Source: Certhia americana
Lineage: Eukaryota > Chordata > Aves > Passeriformes > Certhiidae
Direction: 5' to 3'
DNA length: 64,000 nucleotides
NCBI GenBank assembly: GCA_018697195.1
Contig: CM031879.1
Span: forward strand, 30,336,834 to 30,400,833
Of the stretch, positions 14,374 through 28,218 are shown in pieces (position 1 is the stretch's first letter; every line of letters begins with the position of its first letter). A program made the position numbers and the translations under genes. The notes beneath the pieces are model-generated. The model was not told the DNA's origin and did not search any database. It saw only the letters and a program-made list of their open reading frames with translations.

Positions 14374-16605
14374 CTCTGCCTCCACATGTCTAATTCCCAC
14401 CAAATTCTACAGCCAGTTATGACTTTAGACTATTTTCTTCTTACATATCAGTAAAAGTTTTGCATATTTATATGTTTGGAATCAAAAGTACTTAAAAAAA
14501 TAAGTTGGTCATCTGCCACCCGTTTCCAGCCAATTTATATTGTCTTTGAAACACATTTCCAAGCAAAAACTACTGATGTGCTGGACCTTACCTGTAGCCT
14601 TCTGGTTCCCTCTTTTGAAAATTTTTGTGTTCCTTCCAGCTGCTGGAACTGCCTACACAAACCGTTAGTCCTGGGCGTCCCAGGTAGCAGCAGCTGAATT
14701 TGGACACAACCAGCAGCCCTTCCTGTGCCAGAGCTGCTTCTGTCATACTGCCCTTGCAATAGCTCTCACTGAGTTCTCAATGTGGCAATGAAAAGGACTT
14801 TGTCATCTGTTTGGCTTCATGCACAAATGCCATCCATCACTTCGGAAATCACTTTTCCCACACCCTAAAATTACAATTTTGGACAGAGACTGAATTGCAA
14901 ATCCCAACAAATATCCCAACAACACTCAAAAGAGAAACAGACTTTTTTCCCTTCCATAGCACCAAGGCAGGTGAGCCAAAGTAATAAGCAAGTAAAAAAT
15001 CTAATCAATTTTAGCTTCTTATTGATCATTCAAATTAGCATGCTACTTTTCTTTTGACAGGTACATCTAAAAGTCCTCAACACAGCCAGAAAACAAAAGA
15101 AAAGGAGAAAAAAAAAACCAAAAAACTATATCTGACTTCTTCAAGGACATTACCAAAAAAAATCTCAATTTCAATAATCTTCCTAGTAATCACAGCCCAT
15201 TTATTTTGAAACTATTTTTTTTTTTAATGAACAAAAAAGTATTCTATTCCAGACAATCAAAGAAAAGCAGATTATGAAATCTAGTATTGGATCCATTTTG
15301 CACAGGCATGTTTCAGAAAACATCTGTGCTTAGGCCACAGATCCATACATACACCACTTCCTCTCAGAAGTCTAGATGAGGTGAGCTCATTGATCTAAGA
15401 TTTTGTGGATTGAGAGTTTTTGAAGGGCAGCCAAAACCTTCACATCACTTTTCTGATCTTTCCAGAACTTGAGGTCTTGCTTCCTTTTCCTAAAATACTT
15501 AAATATATTTACATTGTAAACAACATTATGCTGAAAAGTGGGAAAGGTCAAAAAACAAAAGGCATCCTTAACATTTTGTTTTGTATTTCAAGTTAACCAT
15601 TGAGGGCAGATTTTTTCTAAAAATAAATTTTGAGATTTGTACTGGGAAACAATGTGGGTTCATTACGGTTTTTTGCATGTTTTTTTAAATGTTGTCACAT
15701 TCCTCGATCTGGCACTCTTTGAAGATGCACAAGTTCAATTGCTCAGCCCCTGTTTGCTATAAAACACATTCTGACACTATGAGGATGACCTTTTTTCCAC
15801 AGAACTGCCATTTCGTGAACACCATCCCTCCCTAAGCCCTTTGAAGGACATATCATAACTGAAGTGAACAATCCAATTGACAACAGGAAGATTCTGAAAG
15901 CACTTACTTGGCCTCCCTCAGGCAGAGCACAAGAGTTGCACACTGTGCTGGACTACTCATCAGTGTTAGGTGTTTACTAAGACTTCAAAGCCTTTTTCCA
16001 AGAGTTGGCTACCCCCAAGTAGATTCCAAATGGGGGATGTTGTCTCCTGTGGAGTATGTTTTTCTTCAACCTTAACTAGGACCATGTCAAAGAACACATT
16101 TCACATCTAGCTTCTCTGTTTCTGGAGAAATTTCAATCCTCCAAACTGAAGGGATGAAAATCAGTACCTTCAGTCCAGACCTAAAGAAAAATACAAAGCC
16201 TGATTTGTAAATCATCTGCCTACAAGATGAGGGGTTCCAATTTGCACAAAGCATCACCGTCACTCAATAATTCTTTAATGCACCTGCTTTGAGAAACACA
16301 GTATATATCCCCAAAAGAGGACAGTAAATTTCCAATATACAGAGGCATCAGCAATACACCAATGTCATAAGTTCAAACAGAATGTGTAAAAGGTACAGAT
16401 TCAGGTACAGAAAAGATTCATAAAAGGAGATAGCTTCTCCTTTAAAATAAAAACCAGTCAATACAAATTGTCCAGTTCACCATAGATAACTGCATGGCTA
16501 TGCAAGCTCTCATTTTCCATAACTTTGAAAAAATTGCTCTCCAGAATGTGATGTCAAAATACAACATTTTCAATAATTACAAGATAGGTCAAAAAAGTAT
16601 TCCTC

Positions 16606-16629
16606 TGTAGAATTTTTAAAAATTCTACA
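16606..16629. repeat. 24-bp perfect palindrome
   Basis: TGTAGAATTTTT and its exact reverse complement AAAAATTCTACA are directly joined, giving a loopless 24-bp palindrome about 60-90 bases before the LTR at 16.7 kb. Confidence 0.95.
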
Positions 16630-16689
16630 CATACGAAGGATCAAAATCTGTCAGCCCTGAACCACAGAAAAATCCCAAAGTTTGATTTC

Positions 16690-17157
16690 CTGGTTCCAAA
16701 TTTTTGCTATAGCCAGCAAGGGGCATGGCTAGGACCCAGAGATTATTTCATACCACCTCATGTTATTTTGGGAGGGAGTAGGGGAGAAGAGGTAGTCCAG
16801 TGCTACCTTCAGGGTTGGAACAGATTGGCAAAGGGAGTGGGCAGGTATTGCTTATTGTCAGGGGGTTTGTGTGTGAATCGTTCATTTCTTGTACCACACT
16901 ATCCCCCTCTTCCATTTCTTGTGTGACACCACCCCTCTCTTCCATTAGCATTGTTGCTGTTGCTGCTTGTTTACTTATCTCTTTGCTGTTTCCAGTAAAT
17001 GTCCATATCTCAACCTGTAATCTTCACATTTTGTGCCTCCAATTCTCCTCTCCATCCCACCACTGGAGCAGGAGAGAGAAGCAAATGAGCAGCACATAGT
17101 TTGGAGAGTCCTAGTGGGAGAGTACCCACTGGGGAGTACCATTCCTAAACTAAGACA
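16690..17157 (+). mobile_element. Solo LTR, ERVL-like, same family as the copy at 53.1 kb
   Basis: Shared landmarks with the 53-kb copy occur in the same order: 'ggggcatggctaggaccc' (16721), a 'tctctttgctgtttccagtaaa' block (16979) carrying the polyadenylation-like AGTAAA, 'atatctcaacctgtaatcttcac', 'tgcctccaattctc' (17033), 'gcacatagtttggagagtc' and a terminal 'ccattcctaaactaagaca' ending at 17157. The 5' border is unclear; an ATG-free run beginning near 16690 is the minimum. I could not find a clean target duplication. Retroviral genes are absent. Confidence 0.68.
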
Positions 17158-20100
17158 TTTAATCAGCTGATTTTTTTTTTCTGTTTGCAGCCCAAGTTCA
17201 GATGTATTTATGGACAAAAAAAAAAAACACCTGCAGAAAACTCAGATTTGGTCCTCAGAGTAACATGCAGCTATCCTGATAGCTTTGTCTAACTATGACC
17301 AGGAAAAGTGATTCAGACTCTGTTTGGATTAGCAAAGGTGAATATTGCTTCAAGGTTTTTTCACTAGGGATTGCAACAGTGAATGTCACAACTCAAAATG
17401 CATTGAATTTCAGTCCTTGCACTTAAGAACCAAGTCTTTTTATCTCAAGGCTGTAACAGCTCTCTCAAGCATCAGAAGTCCACAGTGATTCTAACCTTGT
17501 GGCTGACACAACAGCATCCCCTGGTTAACTAAGTTTTCTAACTAATGTACAAAGGCAAAGGACCTTCTTGTCACCTGTACTAAATAAGAGCTGCATTCAC
17601 TGAACTAAATAAGCTGAACTAGAAATGCCGACCCATCCTCCGTGCAATAAGGATGCAGTGCTTACAACAATTTGTTTAGTAGTCGAGATCTAGGAATGCT
17701 TTAAATCACATTTGGCTAGAAGCCAAAAATTTCAGTTAAATGAAATGGGAAAAAAAGAAATTCAACACACTGTGTGCAATCAGCAAATTTATCTCTCTTG
17801 GGAATATTTTGCTCAAGTCTTTGGAAAAAAAAAACCCACTGCAGGTATTCTTATAGCAAAGGTGTGCAAAAATATTATTTAGGCAAAGATTGTTTGAAGA
17901 TGGCATTTAGCTTCTCTGAGTGGCTATTTGATTACAAACCTTACTAATGCTCATCTCCTTTTTCCAGGATTTCATGACAGCCTTTTAAGCAAGCTGTATG
18001 TCCAGAAAATTTTCAAAACTTTGACCTGTTCAGCATAGAGAAGAATTTCATACAGATCTGAGACAGGACTCTTCTGGGCAGGTAGATTAGCAAGTAGTTT
18101 AAATTTGATTTAACTAAGGAACTTGATTAAAATACAGTGTTGTTTTTTCAGCATATGGGCTGAATTGTATGCACATAATTGTTTTACATGTGCAAATGAC
18201 AGTAAGTTATGCAGGCTGTCTCAGAATTTGCACATGCGATCTTAATTTGAGCTCACAGACAGTTCCCACATGGAATCGCAGAACTGCAAATTATGACTGA
18301 GGTCAATGGAAGCTCTAAGAACTTCATATCCCTAACATAAAGTACCATGGACAGCATCAGCTGAAAGTGCTGGACCTGCTGTCCAAAAAGTGCTTTGACT
18401 GGACACAATTTGGTTTATTGGCCCTGAGAAAGACATCTGCATCACCCAAGGTAAAATCTGCTATCTCCTCATGTTGAACTCTAGGCAATGCTGTTTAGGT
18501 AGCCCAGTAGGTTAGATGGACACTACAGAAAAACAAGTGAGCTCCCCAGAAAGCAGACTTCTTGGTCTACATTTAGAGTGAAAATAGCATGAAAGCCAAG
18601 ATTTTAGTGAGATTTTCTGATGCTCTCTTCTGTGATGCTGTGAAAAGGAAATAAAATTGTATGTAGAATTAAGTAACAGTAGAAAAATTTCTTCTGGGAA
18701 ATGATGCTGATGTACTTGTTTGGGGAGACTTGTGTGGAAATGAAAGGTGAAAGTCTTCAGAACTTGCAAAGTTCTGTTATGTCCTTCCTATTTTCTATTG
18801 TAGGAATGGAGACTGATTATAAATTTATCAATACAGCAATCAAAATGAAACCTGCCCAAAGCTAATAATTGCAAAGATTACAATTTAATGCAAATAGTGA
18901 CCCAAACTTAATAATGCAATCTGCTTATGATTGAGATAGAACTTACTGACTCTTGAGAGATATTCGCTACAAACACAATATATATGTAGCCTGATTATTA
19001 TGGGTCCTACAAAAGTCACCATGCAAATAGCTTAAAAATAGGCTAACCATCAGATATCTTGTTTCAAAGCTGTTCTCACACAGCTCAGGGGAATTCTAGC
19101 CATATGCAGGCTCATGACTCAGTCAAAACCTGGTCCAATATGTAATGGTGCTTTGAACCAGAGCTGAACAAAGTTCATCCCTCGTTCATTTTTACCTAAA
19201 TAGCACTCACCATCAGTTCAGCTGTACAAAATGCTGATGTTATTTCTTTCTATTATAGACAGGCCCTAGGGTTTTAAAATACATCCATCAATACATGTAT
19301 ATCTATCCACTCTTAACATTTTAAGACAGATTAGGACATTGGTTTTGAAGCTTGCAATTACAGTTCTCATACGGTACCACAATTTTTTAATTTGTATAAG
19401 TATTTTAAAGGAAATTTTTTAAAAACTTTTAATTTTTGAAGGGGACATTTATAAAGGAGGGCAGCTGAGTACATAAAAAAGATAATGTTTATTCACTGAG
19501 AGAATTCTAGTCCTCAAATGCCTGCAAGACCTTATAATTTTACCTACCATAAAACAGTTTATGTCTGTCTTACAAGTAGCATAATAAACCTTTTTCTTTT
19601 TTCAAATGTTATATATTTGGTTATTTGCATAATTTCTTGCAATTAAATGGCAAAAAATGGTAAAATGGTATTTAGGATCCTTCCAACCATAATTAACATT
19701 TTCTCCTCTTTTGCAATTAATTAGGGAGTTAGAAAATTGCATTACTAAATACTGCTTGGACATTTCATCTAATTAGTCAGATATTGGTGTTGTGCTTATA
19801 GAAGTGTCTTGCAAGAAAATACTTCAGAAACACAGCTATTGGAGAAATCAAGACAGCTTCTTCATAAGAGCCTTGAAGACCCTCAGCAAATAAAAGTACC
19901 GTCAAAAATTACTTTGCATTTACTGAGAAAAGAGTAATTCTGGGGAAGACAATAAAAAGGGCAATATGGGGAGAAAGGGTAGATTGCCTAATCATGTCAG
20001 AACTGGGGCCCAAGCATTTTATTTACTAAGTGAATTCAGCTGTTGCTGTCTACACTAAGAATCACTCCATCACACAAATGATAAGCAAAAGTACTTCTTC

Positions 20101-21213
20101 TGTATAAAATTCTCTGTAATTCTGTAGTAAATACTTCAACAATCTAAGAATTAGCAAAGCAAGTATATTTCTTATATTACTTACTCCCATCAGACAAAGA
20201 AAGGAGAGTTGCTTTGTTTTACGTTAGTCGTTTTTCCAGTTCCATAGATTGATGTTATCCAGTGCCAAACAAGCACAGTAGGAGTTTGGGGACTGATGCC
20301 AGTAAACCTATATTCTACAAAGAACCAAAACTAGAGGAGCTTAATGAATCACAGTGAAGTTGCTCATTAGAAAATCAAAACTCCAGAAGGAATCCTTACA
20401 ACATTCTCAGTATTTTGATAAAACACCAATAGATGTCAGAAATTATATGCTTCCCACTCCTCATAGGCCAAGACACATGGACCACGGCCACACCTACGAC
20501 AATATTATGACAGGCAGATGCAGTGAGGATTAAGGATTGAAAGATTCTCTTGCAGGCATCAGTCTTGCAAGTGAACCAAAGTAAAGGACAGAGAAATGTT
20601 TTGTTTTATCATTTTTCAGCACCTCAGAACTGAAGGGTCATGCTAAGTGTTACTGTCACAAAAATAGTTTATATAGAGTATGCCTCTTTCAGGACTTTGC
20701 ATTTGGTTTATTGCTCTGAAACTCTGTAAGTAGAATTCTACACACATATGGTTATTCATCCTTGTGGAAACTTCTCTCATTTCCCTGTTACCTCACAGTC
20801 CGATAAATGCTTGTTCTGAAATTAACTATCCTTCTGGATGATGGCCTTAGCAACAAAACCTGATCTGAGAAATAAAATGTAGTTAATGTCATGTTCCTTA
20901 TAAACTAGAAGGAAAGTTGGAATCACCCTTTCCAGATCTACTTTTAAAAGCTGTTTATTTCTTTCTTATAATATATATATGTATAATATTTGTAACATAT
21001 TACAGATTATTATTTCTTATTAAAAATCTCTGATCATTTATTTCTCTTAGAATTATCAGAAACATTAAATCTAGCTTAAAGTGTTTCATTTACAGGCTGA
21101 TAACTTGTGAGATATTTCAGACCTTAGCTTAATATCCAGACTTTCAAGGGGTAGCAGAGATATTTTTTTATATATTAAGATTTTATATTAGACTACATCA
21201 TAAAAAAACAGAC

Positions 21214-21232
21214 AAAAAAAAAAAAAAAAAAA
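21214..21232 (+). repeat. Poly-A tract (19 bases)
   Basis: Uninterrupted A run with no retrocopy recognised upstream. Confidence 0.9.
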
Positions 21233-21397
21233 GAAAAGTTTTAGCAGAAATTGCCTCCAATGTTAATTAGTTTTGGTTTTGTTGTATATGATGCTACTAT
21301 TCTTTGTGTTATCTACCAGTAACATAGGTACCGATATGTTCAGGATTATGGCACCTACATTTAGGTATTGAAATATAAGTACTCAGTTCAGTTAACT

Positions 21398-21893
21398 AAA
21401 TCATAGGTTTGAAAAGACCTCCAAGATCAAGTCCAACCTTTGCCCATCACCACCTCCTCCACTAAATCACAGCACTGTGTCATGTCTGTGTATTTCTTGA
21501 ACACATCCAGAGATGGTGATTCCATCACCTTACCGGTGTTCAAATGCTTAACCACCCTTTCCATGAATAAATTTTTCCTGATGTCCAACCTGAACCTCCC
21601 CTGGCACCAGCTTGAGGTTCTGTCCTCTTGTCCTGTCACAAGTTGCCTGTGAAAAGAAGCTGACCCCCACAAGGCTCCTGTCAGGGAGTTGTAAAGAGTG
21701 ATGAGGTCTCCCCTGAACCTCCTCATCTCCAGGTTAAACACCCCCAGCTCGCCCAGCTACTCCTCATACAACTTGTGCTCCAGACCTTCACCAGTTTCAT
21801 TGCCCATCACACCAATATACTTCTTGTTGTGAGGGGCCCAGAAATGAACACAGTCCTCAAGGTCCAGCTTCACCAGTGATGAGTACAGAGGGA
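21398..21893 (-). mobile_element. CR1 LINE 3'-end fragment, about 500 bases
   Basis: A minus-strand CR1 copy. Its 3' end is at the low coordinate ('tcataggtttgaaaagacct' near 21401) and the ORF2 C-terminal region follows, including 'ttcctgatgtccaacctgaa', 'tgaggtctcccctgaacctc' and 'caggttaaacacccccagct' blocks typical of the family. The two overlapping open frames of 104 and 70 codons here belong to this decayed repeat and not to host genes. Truncation is at the 5' side near 21893. Confidence 0.92.
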
Positions 21894-23946
21894 AACATGA
21901 TGTTTGGCATGTTATTGATCTAGTAAATTTCTATAAAGTCCATCCTAATATCTGAAATATTTTGCCACATTTAAAATGTTAACTACAAATAGTTAAAATG
22001 CTATCTTTAAGGCAAGTTGTTCAACTTAACCAATTTGCTGTGATTTGAAGTACAATTTAATTGATCCAAAGTAGATTGTAATTTTAAAAAAAGCAGAATC
22101 ACTTCCTAGGCCTATTGATAAACAACAGAATTCAAGTACCCAAACATAACCAGCTAGAGCTATCTGAAATGCCCAAGAGAAGAGATCAGCAGATGTGATG
22201 CAAGGCATTTTACATCTGAATCAGATAGGGTTCTGCAACTGTCTGAAGTAGCACTTGGAGGCCAGTCAAGATGTTTTTTAGAGAGTTTTAAATTATGTTA
22301 TACACCTGAATCCTACCCTGGATCTCACTTGCCTATGAAGCTAAAGCACACCTCCAACTGCAATTGGACACCTATTTTCGGTGTCAGTCTCAAGCTGAAT
22401 TCTGCCTTTAATGCCCTTTTTGGTAGATTGCGACCAAATTTCAAACAACTAAAGCCAAGCAGCACTGGGCTCCTTTAAACTTCTCAAGGCAGCAACAAGG
22501 TGACATACAAAGTGTTTTACTTTTTGCAGAACACTGAAGTCTCTAAAGAAGTTTTTTTTCCATTAAAATAAGATACTATTATTTCAAATGTAGCTTTGCA
22601 AAGTTTCATTATCCAACAACAAAACAAATCACAATTAAAGGTGTATTTACTTTTAATCTTGGGTAGCTCGTGGGTTTTGGGGGGCTTTGATAAAGAGAGA
22701 GAGAGATGTCTAAAATGGTGTACTTTTCAGGTCCTGTATGCTAGCTCAGGAATTTTATTTGAAGATGCACCATTATTACTCTTCTCCAAATACCAGGAGG
22801 TTTAATAACTTTTTGAGCACAGGCTTCAAGATTAAAAAGAATAACTTCAAAAAATAAAATTACTACCATATGTTTGAACAAGCAAAGAAACATAATACTA
22901 TGAGACCTGTGAGACTGCTACATCTAGCTGAATCATTCCAAGTCACAAAATTTAATTGCTGGAAAAAGATATTCAGGCCAATCAAGTAACACAAGAGGGT
23001 GGTAAAACACAATTGTAGCTGTTACCCAGCTTCTGGATATGATAGTATCAGTGAAAAGGTAAATTCCAAACACAAGTTTTATTAGTGCTGAAAATGTGGA
23101 GAGGTGGCTCCACCTTCACCTTTCCAGTCAAAATCAGCCACCCAAAGAGCTTTTATTATATGAGATGCTCAGAGTGAATTTCAGAGTATCTGCAATGGTT
23201 ATGTGAAGGGCTCAACTCTCTGTTCTCTGACAGATCTAGGCCATCGGAGCAGGTTTTAAACCTCCTTCATCACCTCTGAGACTGAAATTAAAAAAAAGGT
23301 ATGCAGTACTCACTCTGAAAGCTGTATAGTATTGTAGGCCAGCAGAGGAACTGAACACATGAAGCTAACCAGGAAGGGATATGATGCTATTTTAAACACC
23401 AGTTTTAATGATTGTAGTGTCTGCTGCTCAAGTCTTTAGCTTTTTTCTGAAAAAGCTACTGTGTTACACAGATCTTTCAGCAACTGCAGAAGTCAAAACA
23501 ACTGGGGGTAGCAAGTGGAAGAGGTATGGTGAAACGTAAGATAGAAAGAGCAGACTGTATTTTAAAATTCATTCTATAGTTGATTCTTAACATTAAAAAT
23601 AACTTAGTATTTAAAATGTGCCTGTCTGTTTTATTCAAACCTGACCACAAATCAGTTAGACTCGCCAAAGAAGCCTTGTGTTGAAAGTCAGTGGAATGGC
23701 AAAATGTTAGTTATGCTCAAAGATAAAGGACTAGAGGCTTGAAAGCACTCAGATGTATGAAGAAGTACCTCAAATGGCAAAAAAGGGGAAAAAAATAGAC
23801 CTATTTCAGGAACCATTACAAGTTCACTGCATATTATACTGAAAAATTAAAACTCTCACAGAAAATCACTACTATAACTTACTATGCTGATAAAAAGTAA
23901 ACCAAAGAGTTGTGATCCTTTATTACACCACTACTTAATGTAATTG

Positions 23947-23966
23947 CATTCATTCATTCATTCATT
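23947..23966 (+). repeat. (CATT)5 microsatellite
   Basis: Five perfect copies of CATT. Confidence 0.95.
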
Positions 23967-26900
23967 GGAGTGAGGGGTAATCTAACTTAGAGATCGAATT
24001 CTTATAGAAGAATGTATTTATAGGTATATAGAAGTTCCTAATTGTTTGTATGTTGCTACTAATGAGACATTATTTCATTCAATAACAATTCTTTAAAAAA
24101 GAAAAAAAACTACCAAAAAAATATAATAGAACAATAGATTTCATTCTATTGAAAGATAGAGCCTATGTTCTATTCTTCATTTTTAAAAGGAAGTATTTCT
24201 TGGGCAGAAGCCTAAGTTAAAGATTGTTTAAATTAAAGAAAGGAAGGACATGGACAATATCCTGTTCCCCAATTATGGTTTTGTTTTTCTTCAATGCTAG
24301 AAAGCATTTACAATAGTTAAAAATGAATAGTCCTTACAAACCAGGCTTCCATAGAAAGTCATAGGCAGACATGATTTTCTACAATGCATGGTTAGACATT
24401 TCTGGGAAACAGAAATGAAATATCTTCCAAATAGATGAAAAAGAGCATAAAATAAAAATAGAACAGAAGGCAGAGGCTAGGTACAGTTTCTTTCCTCCAA
24501 AGTGGAAACAACTTCTCAGTGTCTGGACAAATTTGCATTTGTCCTGTAACAGTGCTATGTGAAACACTGTCTGCCACTAACCAGCAGAAAGTATATGACA
24601 AAGCATTCATCAAAGTACAAAGAAGTACTTCTCTTACATTCTCAGTTCCTTCCTTTGTTAGACTGTAGTCCCACTTGTTCTCTGACTCTGGGCATTACTG
24701 AAGTACCCTAACAGAGAAACTTCTCCTTCACAAAAGAGATCTAAAGGTTATAAACTGAAAGTCTTTCCTAAGATCAGACTCACTGGAGAACCTCAGAATC
24801 ACTTGATATAAAAAAAAACAGAGAATTTGCTTGTCCAGTATACTATTTCTTTTTCTAGTGGGCTCCAATCACAATGAATTAAGTTTAAGAACTCTTCTGA
24901 TCTGAGGGGAAAGGAGAAACTAAAGCAAACAATGATTTTTAAACTATAACTTTTACCAGAAAAAGTCATATTGTGGGAACCAACTTATTATTATATAGAG
25001 AGTTCCATCATCCATTTCCCTCAACCTCCTCAACTGCCTGTAGTCCAATACCTAAAAACACTACAGTAGGTCTGATTCACTCTTTGGCAAAGCCCAATTA
25101 AAAATATGTTAATTAACCAACAAAAACAATCCCAAAAGTGGAAGAACAGAGAAAGGTGTACCTTTAAATCTTTCCAATGTCTCATCACTATTATGATCAT
25201 CACTCTGGGTCTGAACTCCACAGCCCACTGCTGATCTAGGAATATATTGTATATGCAGCAAAACTGTGTAAGTTTATCTCATGGTTTTGGTTGATAACGT
25301 AGACTGTCACATAGCTATTCATGTACCATCAGTATATAATGTTTTAAGGATTGTTATACTTACAAGGAGGTAAATGTATTTTACATTCAAAGGCAAGTAC
25401 CAGCTGCAAATAAAAAGAAGAAAAATTATTTCTAAGGAGGGACAATAATTTAAAATCATAATGGCTTGGTCAGTAAATGGAAAAATGTTCTTTTCAGGTG
25501 TTAGATAAAAGTTATAGGTCAGAATACACACAGAAATTGGAAGAACCAGACAGCTACAAATTGTCTCTCCAGGAAAGGGGCCATGAATTACCAACAATTG
25601 CTTAGGACACTTAAAAGACACAGAGACTGAAATGTGCAGGTCATAGAATAGCTGTGGACAAAGCATGAAATCATAGCTTCATACTTTTCCCAGTGAAACA
25701 GTAAAGCTTAGGAAAGATTTGGTATATGCAGACCATTTCATCTCTTTGTTTAATGGATAGAAAGTTTGGGAGACTAAAAAACATTTTACTTTAAAAGTCT
25801 GTCTTTGAATCATCTGAATCATTCACTAGTGAGAAATATTTTATTATTTCAGCTGACAGAACTAGGCCTGTCATGTTACTATGCTAAGAAACCAGAAAAG
25901 ATCGCAACTGAACTGAAGCAGTGCTGAACCAAAAAGTTCCAGAGAAATGAGGAGAGAAGTAAATCTATCTGCTTGACTAATTACTCACCTGTATACTTAG
26001 CTATTTTCTCAAACAAAGGTGCAAAGGTGCATAAGGAACAGGTAAATTGTGATCTTACATTATCCGAGACAGAAGGGAATACACCACATACCCTTCATCT
26101 ACAAAGGCAACAAGGAACCTACATAATACCAAAACTTCTCAGCATATTTTTCAATCATATATATCTTGTTTTCATTTTGAATCTGCATTTAACATCTACA
26201 GAATCAGAGAAGGGAAATTTTCTCACAGGAACATTTGCAATATTGTTCCCACAAAGTAACTGTGAGAATGAGGTGCGAGCTCCAATATGCAATCAATGAA
26301 GGGAGTCTATCAGAGACTTAGTTTTACAACAGTTGGAACATTTCTACCAATTTCCATGGCAGAGTCATGAATAAGTTTTCCCTCCATTAATCATTTCTAT
26401 ATTTTGCTTAAGTGGAACTCTAAGTAGCAAAAAACAAAAATATTAGAATTTGTGGAAAGATTATTAGGATTTACCACAAGGCGATACTTTGGCAGGTTGC
26501 ATATACATTTAGTTTGTATCTATTAACTAGATATATTTAACCACAATGACAAAAACAGGACTATATAGCATGCATTAGGACATATTATTAGATTTAATAA
26601 ATATACGGATGTAAGGGAACCTGTGAACCACAAATTGTATCCTTCATTGTAACTGAGTCAGCTGCAATTTTTGCCAGATTGTAATTAGACAACCACTTAC
26701 TTTGAAGAATTATTCTAACAAACAAAATATTATCATTACCAAAAGAATATATGAGAATAACATACCAATTCAAAAACATCTGAATCTTTGCAATACATAC
26801 AAAATAATATTTGTGTTTGTTCTCAGGTATACTCAAAGTACTCTTCTGGGTGAGGAAAGTATATAAACTATTTTTTTTTTTTTAAATTTAGACAAATCAA

Positions 26901-28218
26901 AAACTAAATACTCAGCCAGCCATGTATCTACCTTCATTTTGTGTTTTACTAAAATAGCATATGCAGTAGCCTTGTCTATGTTATTGATGACACCATGGTG
27001 GCAATTGGACTGATATAGTGGTCTCCAGGAGTTTCCAAATATAAATGAATCTTAATGAGATAATCCCTAGTGCATGGAGATAGAGGAATGCTATCTAAAT
27101 AATGCCACTTCTGTTGCAGAATTGGTTTCAAATTAATTGTTTCTTTCTAAAGCTATAATTATCAGGAGGAATGCAGTTAGACAGAAAAAATGAAGTTAAA
27201 AAGTGCATAATGTCTAATAGCTCATTAAATAGAAAATACATTGCAAATTTGGGAATCAGAATGACTTGCAGCTAACTGTGAGATGATGGGTCATGCACAT
27301 GAAAAGAGACTTTTCTGGCAGGAAAGCAATTTGGTGATGCTGACTGCAGTCTGCATTTACTTGACATTCGGAAAGATCATATGACACCAATGCAGATGAG
27401 GTGAACAGTGAAGAGAAAAGGAAGGGCAGGGAGATCCAGAGGAGAAAAAGTTAGGTTATGAGCAGCTGAGGCATGATGAAGAAGGAGAGAATATGAGTGT
27501 CATTATTGGGTGTTCAATTTTTAAAGTGGAAATGGGAACTAAAGAGACTTGGCGTATTCAAGCAGCTATAGCAATAGCTAGGCTAACATTTTTCTCACAG
27601 AGGAGTTTTATGAAGAGTTCATTTGATGAATAATCAGCAATTTTTAAATTTCTCTTTCAATGAAAAAACACAGTAAATTTGTATTTACTCAGTGTCATAT
27701 ATATCTTTATAATAATGCAACAAAACAAAGAAAGTTCAAAAACTATTTGAAATACTTAAGAATAATTAAGCTGTCAAAAAGTCTTCTAACCTAAAACATT
27801 ATACCACAGCCTCAAAGGGAAAGAAGCTCAGAACAGCTGATTTAGACTTAAACTTTCTCCTGGTACATTTTCCATAAGCTATGACCCCAGCAGTTACCCA
27901 AGGGGACTTAGACGTGATCGGAATGGGAGAAGGCAGCTATGCGTTTGGATGTACACAAACAGGTGCATGCCACCCAGCCTGCACAAACAAGAGAGCTAAA
28001 GCTGCCTAAAACCTCAGAGTTTTTAGGCAAGTCTAAAGACCCAAGGTAATGTAAAAAGAGCTGCAAGCTGTGGGCTAAGAATCACATTTGATGCAGAAGC
28101 AATACACAAGGGAAAGAAAGTTACCCAGAGTTACATTTTTTTATGTTGTTAGGCTTTGGTCACAACAAATGTGATGAAACAAAATCTGGAATACAATCAC
28201 CAAAAATACTTCTATCAA

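Noticed and set aside
21427..21741. 104-codon minus-strand open frame
   Set aside because: It is part of a CR1 repeat, with typical CR1 ORF2 C-terminal sequence and decay.
9255..23966. Short tetranucleotide arrays considered as CRISPR-like repeats
   Set aside because: They are simple tandem microsatellites with no spacers, and the genome is a vertebrate one.
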